Position numbers and translations under genes: made by a program. The notes below the pieces were generated by a model. That model was not told where the DNA came from and did not search any database. It saw only the letters and a program-made list of their open reading frames with translations. A stretch of 7,582 nucleotides of DNA from Ignavibacteria bacterium UBA961 (lineage in GTDB: Bacteria > Bacteroidota > Ignavibacteria > Kapaibacteriales > UBA961), in assembly GCA_002293005.1 (NCBI GenBank), contig DBCJ01000136.1, positions 1-7,582 on the forward strand, in the 5' to 3' direction. Of the stretch, positions 1 through 5,669 are shown piece by piece (positions within the stretch are counted from its first letter, which is position 1; each line of letters begins with the position of its first letter).

Positions 1-74
1 AAGGAGCATATTACTTGATGATCACAGAAAGAAATGAACAGACTTCTGCTATACCTTTCTTGATCGTGAGATAA
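1..74 (+). CDS. 3' end of a secreted protein with a probable T9SS type A sorting domain
   Basis: The frame beginning at base 3 is open from the window edge to a TAA at 72-74 and gives 23 residues, starting GAYYLMIT and ending PFLIVR. A Gly-x-Tyr-Tyr-Leu-x-Ile strand, a polar turn containing Gln-Thr, then a hydrophobic strand ending in a basic residue is the usual shape of the last two strands of the Por/T9SS C-terminal sorting domain (typically G-x-Y-x-x-x-I...V-V-x-R/K). That domain targets proteins through the type IX system to the cell surface. The other two frames stop earlier (base 18 and base 37). The gene converges on the minus-strand gene at 137-2434, and a shared hairpin terminator follows its stop. 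The identity of the rest of the protein cannot be known from this window. The tail is short, so the assignment is pattern-based. Confidence 0.5.
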   Translation, partial: GAYYLMITERNEQTSAIPFLIVR

Positions 75-96
75 GATTGAGTTACAATTGAGGCTG

Positions 97-135
97 AAAA
101 ATAATCCCCGACAGATTTTTGCCGGGGATTTTTTT
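97..135. terminator. Bidirectional intrinsic terminator between convergent genes
   Basis: AATCCCCG (103-110) pairs with CGGGGATT (123-130), an 8-bp GC-cored stem with a 12-nt loop. On the plus strand the stem is followed by a run of T (131-135). On the minus strand the left flank (A-rich, 97-102) reads ATTTTT after the stem. It sits directly after the minus-strand stop at 137-139 and 28 bp after the plus-strand stop at 74, so it can end transcription of both converging genes. Confidence 0.85.
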
Positions 136-136
136 A

Positions 137-2434
137 TTATGGTTTATAGACCATGAAATGAAATGGGGTTTGAACTCTTTGTCCTTGCAGATTATAGCAT
201 GCAATTGCCAATATGTCTGCTCCCGCCTGATTGGTAGTGATAAAGATGGGCTCACTAGGATTCACTGCATTTGCCACTGAAATATATCCACTGGTAGTAT
301 ATGTTTCATTATGAATTGTAATGAAATATTGTTTTGTGCTCACATCCCAAAAACAAGAAAAGTTTTCTGTTCCGGACAATGCAGTACCATTAGTTTGAAC
401 AGATCCATATGCAACTGGAGCAATTCTTTTTTGTGATGAAGATGTTGGCGATTGATATTCGCGCATGATATCTCCACCTACAACCGCAACATGACCTTCA
501 AAATGCCCTGCATAACTTGTTCTCTTGGCATTCACGGGCGCCTTACCACGAATTGCAATGGCTGAGTCACCTGCAACGACTGCGTCAACTCCGTATTGAA
601 GTCCTATCGTTGAACTTGTGCGAGCTTGAACGGCTGTTGCATTTCTTCCTTCTACCACTGATTTCACACCAATACCTTGGACTGAGCTATTTGAAGTATA
701 AGCGGAAATTGCAGGTCCACTTTGGCTTGTGGCATACACACCAGCTCCTTGTCCGGCATGCATTCCAAAAACACCATAACCATTTGCATTTTTGGAATTA
801 TTAATTCCTTTTATCCCGGCGGAAAAAATTCCCGGATTAAATTGATCAATGGATCCAAGAACTCCACTTGCATTGGAATCTAGAGATGTGGTTGCACCGA
901 ATACTCCGGCTTGACTACCTGTAGTGGCTGTATGGAGTCCATAGACTCCATTCGAAAGCGCAGAAATTCCACGCAATCCAATGCCTTGCTGGGAGATTCC
1001 TTCCACTCCGACTCCGGCTCCTTTATGTTTTCCAATCACACCCGTTCCTCGATTACCCGCGAGTGGTATCTCTCCATAAATTGCTGAAGTAGCGACCCCC
1101 AATTGTGTTGCTGACATGGTAGCATAAATTGCATTTGCAGAGTCCAACATAGAAGCAGATTCTGCATATAGTGCAGGATGTGCACTTACATCACCAAGAT
1201 GCTTCGCAATGATTCCAATGCTATCCGAACTCATTCCAACAATACCAATACCTGAATTGGAAGATCCAACGATTGCATTACCTGTTCCTGAATGCGTGCC
1301 AAATATTCCGATCCCATTCGAACCTCCACTTTGTATATTACCACGAATCGCGGAAGATGATTTTCCAACTGTAGTTGCTGTGAGATTACCGAATACTCCT
1401 GAAATCGAATCTGCACCGGACTGATTAATAACAAGTATTCCAGATGTTCTAGCTGTATTCGTATTCGTCATCGTAACTTCTATACCATGCTTCTTCGCAT
1501 TTGATTCGACTCTCATTGCAGAACCTGTACCATTGGCATTGCTCAATGAGAAAAATCCTGCCGAACCATTTCCTTTTGCAAAACCTGCAATGGCAGCTCC
1601 GTTTCCATTATTTTCTCCAATAAGCGCATGCTGACTTCCGGGATTTGTTTCAATCACAAATCTACCGGCAGGACCATTTCTAGTATTTCTGATATTGAAT
1701 AATGTATCGGTGAATCCTGCTGATTGCTTATAGGGAAGTGCCAAAGCAAGTGCAGGTGCATCAACCCAGACAAGTGTTTTCTTTACTGCATCATAAGACA
1801 AATATTGCTTGTCTGTCGGACTTTTGGGAACGAGGAATCTATCATAATCCATTGTATTTGCTTCTATTTTACTTCCATCAACAGCACCTTGAGGAATCAC
1901 AAGATAAACATCACTTCCAACTCGATTTGCTCTTATAGAACCATCACCAATTATTGATGTCACAATTGGCTTCCAATCAACCTTCTTACCATTGGAAACC
2001 ATGGCTTCTCCATCATCTGATCCACTTGCATTTATGTCATCGACAAACACAGATTCATTTGTCACACCCAATGCTCGTATTGAATATGGAGCAGTGGTAA
2101 ATGGAATCTTCTTTGATTCTACACCATCAATAGTGACACTCATGAAATATTGTTTTTCAAAGTTTACATTGATTGGCTTAGTAGAACCAATGATTACAGT
2201 GTAATATCCTTTATCTACATTGACATCTTGTACATCTTGATAGACCCATTGATTTGATAATGTATCTTCATAAAAGTTAAATGTCATTCTAACCGTACCA
2301 TTGACAGGTGCCCCTTGATTATCAAACAAATGTCCCTGATATGTTAATTCTTTGGGAATCTGTCCCATGACATTGGTGATTGTCATTGGAAACAAAATAC
2401 AAAGTGCTACGAGTAGTTGAAAAAAACCACGCAT
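137..2434 (-). CDS. Secreted fibre-like repeat protein, paralogue of the gene at 2503-4095
   Basis: This is a 765-residue protein with an N-terminal signal peptide (about 1-24: MRGFF, a hydrophobic core, then VMG-Q). Residues 25-123 form an N-terminal module (IPKELTYQGHLFD, then a GTVRMTFNFYED strand, then TTAPYSIRA) shared with the neighbouring gene. Residues 245-650 are Gly/Ala/Ser-rich with many short G-[VI]-x-G strands such as GVFG, GIGIFG, GVYG and GAGVGVEG, falling into three degenerate repeats of about 70-76 residues (345-584). This pattern suggests a beta-helical or trimeric fibre stalk. Residues 672-765 (APVAYG to FHFMVYKP) match the C-terminal domain of the neighbour. Only this copy has two cysteines there (694 and 746). 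The ATG at 2434 is preceded by GAGGA at 2441-2445 with 7-nt spacing. It is probably exported through Sec to the outer membrane or exterior as an adhesin or appendage, but the precise role is unknown. I do not recognise a named family. Confidence 0.8.
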   Translation of the reverse strand: MRGFFQLLVALCILFPMTITNVMGQIPKELTYQGHLFDNQGAPVNGTVRMTFNFYEDTLSNQWVYQDVQDVNVDKGYYTVIIGSTKPINVNFEKQYFMSVTIDGVESKKIPFTTAPYSIRALGVTNESVFVDDINASGSDDGEAMVSNGKKVDWKPIVTSIIGDGSIRANRVGSDVYLVIPQGAVDGSKIEANTMDYDRFLVPKSPTDKQYLSYDAVKKTLVWVDAPALALALPYKQSAGFTDTLFNIRNTRNGPAGRFVIETNPGSQHALIGENNGNGAAIAGFAKGNGSAGFFSLSNANGTGSAMRVESNAKKHGIEVTMTNTNTARTSGILVINQSGADSISGVFGNLTATTVGKSSSAIRGNIQSGGSNGIGIFGTHSGTGNAIVGSSNSGIGIVGMSSDSIGIIAKHLGDVSAHPALYAESASMLDSANAIYATMSATQLGVATSAIYGEIPLAGNRGTGVIGKHKGAGVGVEGISQQGIGLRGISALSNGVYGLHTATTGSQAGVFGATTSLDSNASGVLGSIDQFNPGIFSAGIKGINNSKNANGYGVFGMHAGQGAGVYATSQSGPAISAYTSNSSVQGIGVKSVVEGRNATAVQARTSSTIGLQYGVDAVVAGDSAIAIRGKAPVNAKRTSYAGHFEGHVAVVGGDIMREYQSPTSSSQKRIAPVAYGSVQTNGTALSGTENFSCFWDVSTKQYFITIHNETYTTSGYISVANAVNPSEPIFITTNQAGADILAIACYNLQGQRVQTPFHFMVYKP
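683..1402 (-). repeat. Three degenerate ~70-76-residue repeats in the 765-aa protein
   Basis: Residues 345-415, 434-508 and 509-584 share an order of motifs. Each opens with GVFG or AIYA, continues with a polar TATTVG, SATQLG or TTSLDS segment, then SAIRG, SAIYG or SGVLG. A loop follows, then GIGIFGTHSGTGNAIVG, GTGVIGKHKGAGVGVEG or GYGVFGMHAGQGAGVYA. The block G-x-[GA]-V/I-x-G-x-H-x-G-x-G is the clearest shared signature. The units are far diverged, so the protein pattern persists while identity is low. The regular G-V-x-G strands are typical of solenoid or tail-fibre-like folds; the fold itself is inference. Confidence 0.6.
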
Positions 2435-2440
2435 AAGATG

Positions 2441-2445
2441 TCCTC
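2441..2445 (-). promoter_or_regulatory. Shine-Dalgarno of the 765-aa gene
   Basis: Read on the minus strand this is GAGGA, 6-7 nt before the ATG at 2434. It supports that start. It lies only 6 bp downstream of the T-run of the upstream terminator, which leaves no room for a separate promoter between them. Confidence 0.7.
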
Positions 2446-2451
2446 AGATAT

Positions 2452-2481
2452 AAAAAAACCCGAATCGCAAGACTCGGGTTT
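2452..2481 (-). terminator. Intrinsic terminator after the 530-aa secreted protein gene
   Basis: Read on the minus strand, AAACCCGAGTC (2481-2471), a TTGC loop (2470-2467) and GATTCGGGTTT (2466-2456) form an 11-bp stem with a single G-U wobble, followed directly by further T residues to 2452. The one imperfect position is a G-U on the minus transcript but an A-C mismatch on the plus transcript, so the element is built for the minus strand. The stem starts 21 bp after the TAA at 2503-2505. It would terminate, or attenuate, transcription before the 765-aa gene. Confidence 0.85.
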
Positions 2482-2502
2482 AAAACTAAGCAATTTTACG
2501 AA

Positions 2503-4095
2503 TTATCTTTTGTAGATAGCAAAAGAGAATGCTGCTGTTGATGGAGAGAATGTACCACCTGAGAATGTCCATGTAGATACTGTCAAACTTGTACCATTGC
2601 TTCCAACTACTGCCAAGATTGGTGATCCGCCACCAGCAGGTACTGAGCTATACGGAGAAACCACTACTGAATAATCATTTAAATTAAAGTTTTCACCAAC
2701 GATGTTAATAGTATACACACCGGCTGAATAACTTACTGCAGTAACATTTGGTGAAGTGCCAATAAGATTAATTGTTGACTGAGCAGAAATGTTTCCGTAA
2801 GCAACTGGTAAAGCACCACCAATCAATGTACCAGCATATGATTTTGATAATTTACCATCGATTGTAAGGTTACCGGAGATTGTTGTGTTTGTTGATGCAT
2901 TACCAATATTTGTTGACTCAACACCTGTTGTATTGATATTGGTTGTACCATTTACTAAAACATTTGAACCTTCGATTAAAACAATATTTGTTGGGTTACC
3001 AATTGCAGTAGTATTGCCTGAACCTGAAGTGTTAATAGTAGTACCGCCTGTTACTGTAAGTGCAGAAGGACCATTTGTATTTGCTATTGACATACCACCA
3101 GTTGCAGCAATTGAACCTTTTGCATCAATCAAGCCAAGTGCTTCTACTTTGCCTGTAAATCTTGCTGCAACACCATTTGCTCCGGCTTCAGCTGAAAGTG
3201 ATGTACCTGTACCAGAACCTGTAACTCTCAAAGTATGACCACTACCGGTATTGTTCATCCAAAATACTGACTCATTATTGCCGGCATTGTCTACTGTTCT
3301 GGAAGCAATAAATGGTGTACTGATTTTATTTGATGTGATCGCATTATCAGCAATTTTGTTTACCGCAATGCTATTGTCTGCAAGTTTAGCTGAAGTTACT
3401 GCACCATTTGCCAATTTATCTGTGATAACAGCAAGATCGGAAATGCGATCTGTTTTCACTGCACCAACTGCGATTTTTGGATGTGGATATTCACCAGTAA
3501 GATCACCGGAAGCCATACCATAAAGTACCAATGCGCTAGGATCGATTTTTTCTCTTGTGATTGCACGATCTGCAATTGCATTTGTTGTAACTGCTCCAAC
3601 GCCCAATGTTGGGTTTGGATATGTACCTGCAAGAACACCACCTGCAGGACCGCTTGGAACTGCTGCATCAGCAACAACAGCATGAGCTGCTTTTGTTGCG
3701 AAGGATGCTGTATCAGCTTTTTCAGTCATAACTGCTTTGAATGCATATGGTGAAGTTGTCAATTGCATTCTTGGTGCTTCTTTGCCACCATCTGGTGTGA
3801 CTGACATCCAATATGCTTTGTCAAATGCCAAATTCAAAGCATTCTTCTCACCAATCAATGCTAGATAGTTTCCTTTTGTCACAGGTACTGCAAAGTACTC
3901 TTCAAACAACATATTTCCGCCTGATTGTGCATCGTAGATACGGAAAGTCATATTATACATGCCATCTGCCAAGGGCTGATTATTGGCATCAAGCAAAACA
4001 CCTTGCATAGACAAGATTTTTGGAATTTGAGCTGATGCTGAGCTAGGAAGCATAAGCACTGCTGCAAGGGTCAGAACTAAGAACAAGTTCTTCAT
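2503..4095 (-). CDS. Secreted tail-fibre-like protein with decapeptide repeats
   Basis: From the ATG at 4095 the product has 530 residues. A TTG four codons upstream (4107) is possible, but that TTG overlaps the GAGG (4102-4105) that serves as Shine-Dalgarno for the ATG, so I chose the ATG. Residues 1-22 are a signal peptide (MKNLFLVLTLAAV to SASA-Q). Residues 23-122 are the N-terminal module shared with the neighbour (IPKILSMQGVLLD, YNMTFRIYD, TTSPYAFKA). Two AGTYPNP/TGEYPHP motifs (about 153-174 and 197-218) follow; this GD-L-x-G-x-YPNP motif recurs in many phage and bacterial tail-fibre-like proteins. Five decapeptide repeats (207-256) come next, then a Thr/Asn/Gly-rich beta region (about 340-415). 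The C-terminal domain (430-530, LPVAYG to FAIYKR) is also shared with the neighbour. There is no cysteine. It is probably an extracellular trimeric fibre or adhesin. This is inferred from architecture; no enzyme motif is visible. Confidence 0.8.
   Translation of the reverse strand: MKNLFLVLTLAAVLMLPSSASAQIPKILSMQGVLLDANNQPLADGMYNMTFRIYDAQSGGNMLFEEYFAVPVTKGNYLALIGEKNALNLAFDKAYWMSVTPDGGKEAPRMQLTTSPYAFKAVMTEKADTASFATKAAHAVVADAAVPSGPAGGVLAGTYPNPTLGVGAVTTNAIADRAITREKIDPSALVLYGMASGDLTGEYPHPKIAVGAVKTDRISDLAVITDKLANGAVTSAKLADNSIAVNKIADNAITSNKISTPFIASRTVDNAGNNESVFWMNNTGSGHTLRVTGSGTGTSLSAEAGANGVAARFTGKVEALGLIDAKGSIAATGGMSIANTNGPSALTVTGGTTINTSGSGNTTAIGNPTNIVLIEGSNVLVNGTTNINTTGVESTNIGNASTNTTISGNLTIDGKLSKSYAGTLIGGALPVAYGNISAQSTINLIGTSPNVTAVSYSAGVYTINIVGENFNLNDYSVVVSPYSSVPAGGGSPILAVVGSNGTSLTVSTWTFSGGTFSPSTAAFSFAIYKR
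3328..3477 (-). repeat. Five in-register decapeptide repeats in the 530-aa protein
   Basis: Residues 207-256 (counted from the ATG at 4095) divide into five units of exactly ten residues: KIAVGAVKTD, RISDLAVITD, KLANGAVTSA, KLADNSIAVN and KIADNAITSN, with a partial KIS after. The consensus is [KR]-[IL]-x-[DN]-x-[AS]-[VI]-x-x-x. A further unit, AIADRAITRE followed by KI, occurs upstream at residues 173-182. The units differ in codons and residues, so this is an old, selected protein repeat rather than a recent DNA duplication. Such repeats usually form a shaft. Confidence 0.8.
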
Positions 4096-4101
4096 GAAAA
4101 A

Positions 4102-4105
4102 CCTC
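4102..4105 (-). promoter_or_regulatory. Shine-Dalgarno that fixes the start of the 530-aa gene
   Basis: Read on the minus strand this is GAGG, six bases before the ATG at 4095. It overlaps the alternative TTG codon at 4105-4107, which makes that TTG an unlikely start and supports the shorter protein beginning MKNLF. Confidence 0.65.
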
Positions 4106-4149
4106 AATAACTACTATTGAAAAAGAAATTAATGTACAATTACATAATC

Positions 4150-4197
4150 AAAAAAAAGAGTTGGCATTCATATAACTTTTAGTAAAAATAATGCCAA
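4150..4197 (-). terminator. Inverted repeat with T-run: terminator of the bamD operon or operator/promoter
   Basis: TTGGCATT (4161-4168) and AATGCCAA (4190-4197) are perfect 8-bp inverted arms 21 bp apart. On the minus strand the second arm is followed by CTC and eight T (4157-4150), as in an intrinsic terminator for the thioesterase transcript ending at 4290. The loop is long and the stem modest. The same segment also reads, on the minus strand, as a sigma70-like promoter for the gene at 2503-4095: TTGGCA (4192-4197), 17 bp, TATATG (4169-4174). The two readings cannot be separated from sequence alone. Confidence 0.5.
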
Positions 4198-4289
4198 TTT
4201 TGCCGTAAAAATAAGAAAAAACCAACATATGAAAGCAAAGTTTTTTTTTAAAACTATTGATTACGCATTTACTTAGTTATAATGAGAAA
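4198..4289. other. AT-rich intergenic stretch, no gene seen
   Basis: Between the inverted repeat and the thioesterase stop codon the DNA is very AT-rich, with a run of nine T at 4241-4249. I see no open reading frame of note, no convincing hairpin and no RNA gene here. Confidence 0.5.
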
Positions 4290-4805
4290 CTACTCAGTTG
4301 TTTTTTTTCTTGCTTCCTTGAGGAGTTCTCTATTTTTTAATCTCTGCTCTCTTCTGATTCCGGCTTCTTCAAATCTTCTGGAATCTTCATTGTTGCAAGG
4401 TATAATTGGCGGAACTTGCAGAGGTTTGCCATATTGATCGATAGCTACGAATGTCAGATATGCACTAGACGTATGCACTTGCACACCATGAAGGGGATCT
4501 TCTCGGAAAACCTTCACTCCAATTTCCATAGATGTAGAGAAGGCACGATTGACACTTGCAAGGACTCGTACAACATGCCCAAGCTTGATAGGCTCGAAAA
4601 AGTTGATGACATCCACAGATGCGGTCACGCAAACTTTTCCGGAATGTCGCATGGCAGCCAAAGCAGCTGCAATGTCAATCCAATGCATCAAACGACCACC
4701 AAGCAAATTACCCAGTTGATTTGTATCATTAGGTAAAACGAGATTAGTCATCTCAACAATTGATTCTGATGGGTTCCTTCCCTTTATTTCGCCATGTTTC
4801 TGCAT
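4290..4805 (-). CDS. Acyl-CoA thioesterase, hotdog fold (YciA/YkhA/BACH type)
   Basis: This 171-residue protein is the usual size for a single-hotdog acyl-CoA hydrolase of this family, which cleaves acyl-CoA to free acid and CoA in the cytoplasm and works as a multimer. The signature is at residues 25-44: LPNDTNQLGNLLGGRLMHWID, with the conserved Asn29, Gly36-Gly37 and the acidic Asp44 following HWI; this Asn/Asp pair is associated with catalysis in the family. Residues 60-100 contain the VTASVDVINFFEPI strand and the VRVLASVNRAFSTSMEIGVKV core of the beta sheet. The basic, charged C-terminus (RRFEEAGIRREQRLKNRE) is typical of the family. The start ATG at 4805 has AGGAGT at 4811-4816 with six-base spacing. 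It lies 13 bp after bamD and is probably co-transcribed with it. Chain-length preference cannot be read from the sequence. Confidence 0.9.
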   Translation of the reverse strand: MQKHGEIKGRNPSESIVEMTNLVLPNDTNQLGNLLGGRLMHWIDIAAALAAMRHSGKVCVTASVDVINFFEPIKLGHVVRVLASVNRAFSTSMEIGVKVFREDPLHGVQVHTSSAYLTFVAIDQYGKPLQVPPIIPCNNEDSRRFEEAGIRREQRLKNRELLKEARKKTTE

Positions 4806-4818
4806 CGCTTACTCCTTT

Positions 4819-5604
4819 TTAAGGAATGGATTGTTCCGCAACTTCTACTGCCGACTTTAATTTACCATTGGTAAATCTTTTTCTGTATAATTCAATCATT
4901 GACTTTGCATCATCATATCTTCTAAGCGCAATCAGTGATTCAATTTTACCAGCAAATGCGGTTTCATAATGCTCGGTATCAGGATAATCATCAATGATGA
5001 CATCATAATAAATCAATGCAGACCTATTGGAATATAGATTTCTGTATAATTCCGCAGTAATCAACTCTCTTTCAGCAAGCCTATTGCGAAGTTCATTGAT
5101 GCGCTTTCCGGCCTCATCATATAAGGAGTCTGATGGATAGATTGCCTGAAATTCCGAAAAGCTTGAAATCGCCTTCTTGGTATAATCCTGATCTCTATCG
5201 GCGGGAGGAGCCAATTCATAATAACACATGGCAGTTTTGAACAATGCCGATTTATTCAATGAGCTGGTAGGGTAACTTCTTCGAATCATGCCATAATTGA
5301 AAGCGGCCATGACATATTCTTTGCGAGCAAAACTAATCTCACCAAGATAGTATTGCGCATCATCGGCATATTGCGTTGTTGGAAATTGCAAGCGGATCAC
5401 ATCAAATAGTCTTTGTGCCTCGAAAAAATCCTCACCCTTGAATGCTTCAATACCCGCAGTATATGCAGTCTCGGCATCCTTGATTTCTCCGGTTTGCTTC
5501 ACTCCGGAACAGGAAAGTAGAATTGTGACAATTACCAAGCACGCCAAAGAAACTATATTCCTTTGCGATGCAACAGTTATGCAATATTGAACAATGGATT
5601 TCAT
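4819..5604 (-). CDS. bamD: Outer membrane assembly lipoprotein BamD (YfiO family)
   Basis: This 261-residue lipoprotein has an n-region (1-16), a hydrophobic stretch (17-30) and a lipobox LLSC ending at Cys32, so it should be lipidated and anchored in the outer membrane facing the periplasm. The mature part is helical with five TPR-like units: about 44-77 (AYTAGIEAFKGEDFFEAQ), 80-114 (AQYYLGEISFARKEYVMAA), 119-160, 177-210 (SALIYYDVIIDDYPDTEHY) and 214-244 (IESLIALRRYDDAKSMIEL). The recurrent FP/YP ends of units (QFPTT, SYPTS, IYPSD, DYPDT) are typical of the BamD/YfiO family, and length matches (about 245 in E. coli). BamD works with BamA to insert beta-barrel proteins. ATG 5604 is the only ATG before the lipobox and an in-frame TAA lies four codons upstream. 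No Shine-Dalgarno is visible. It is first in an operon with the thioesterase. Confidence 0.88.
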   Translation of the reverse strand: MKSIVQYCITVASQRNIVSLACLVIVTILLSCSGVKQTGEIKDAETAYTAGIEAFKGEDFFEAQRLFDVIRLQFPTTQYADDAQYYLGEISFARKEYVMAAFNYGMIRRSYPTSSLNKSALFKTAMCYYELAPPADRDQDYTKKAISSFSEFQAIYPSDSLYDEAGKRINELRNRLAERELITAELYRNLYSNRSALIYYDVIIDDYPDTEHYETAFAGKIESLIALRRYDDAKSMIELYRKRFTNGKLKSAVEVAEQSIP

Positions 5605-5608
5605 GTGG

Positions 5609-5616
5609 CAAAATTA
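5609..5616 (-). promoter_or_regulatory. Candidate -7 promoter box (TAnnTTTG) for bamD
   Basis: Read on the minus strand this is TAATTTTG, an exact match to the TAnnTTTG element of Bacteroidota promoters. It ends only four bases before the bamD ATG, so the transcript would start at or next to the start codon. I do not find a good -33 TTG at the expected 19-21 bp distance. The mirrored heptamers GCAAAAT (5608-5614) and ATTTTGC (5639-5645) form an inverted repeat across this 65-bp divergent spacer, which must also hold the recO promoter. Confidence 0.3.
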
Positions 5617-5669
5617 GACTTTTTCTCACTATTGGCGTATTTTGCAATAAAATTCACATTCAGATATAT

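Noticed and set aside
2885..3238. 117-aa plus-strand open frame inside the 530-aa fibre gene
   Set aside because: It is antisense to a protein with clear signal peptide, repeats and conserved ends, is low-complexity Val/Pro/Ala-rich, and has no independent ribosome site or family resemblance.
4096..4107. TTG start four codons upstream in the 530-aa fibre gene
   Set aside because: The TTG overlaps the GAGG that is ideally spaced for the ATG at 4095, and the shorter form gives a cleaner signal peptide (MKNLF).
137..4107. Prophage remnant, because the two proteins resemble tail fibres
   Set aside because: Both have Sec signal peptides and no capsid, portal, tail, lysis or integrase genes are present; neighbours are housekeeping genes.
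4241..4249. Run of nine T as a plus-strand terminator
   Set aside because: No GC-rich hairpin precedes it and no plus-strand gene ends nearby.
4416..4736. 106-aa plus-strand open frame opposite the thioesterase gene
   Set aside because: It is a mirror of the hotdog gene with no recognisable domain; the minus-strand reading carries the catalytic signature.
5568..5669. Upstream extension of RecO by 34 residues
   Set aside because: The extension overlaps the divergent bamD start and lacks RecO similarity; the family N-terminus begins at the ATG at 5670.
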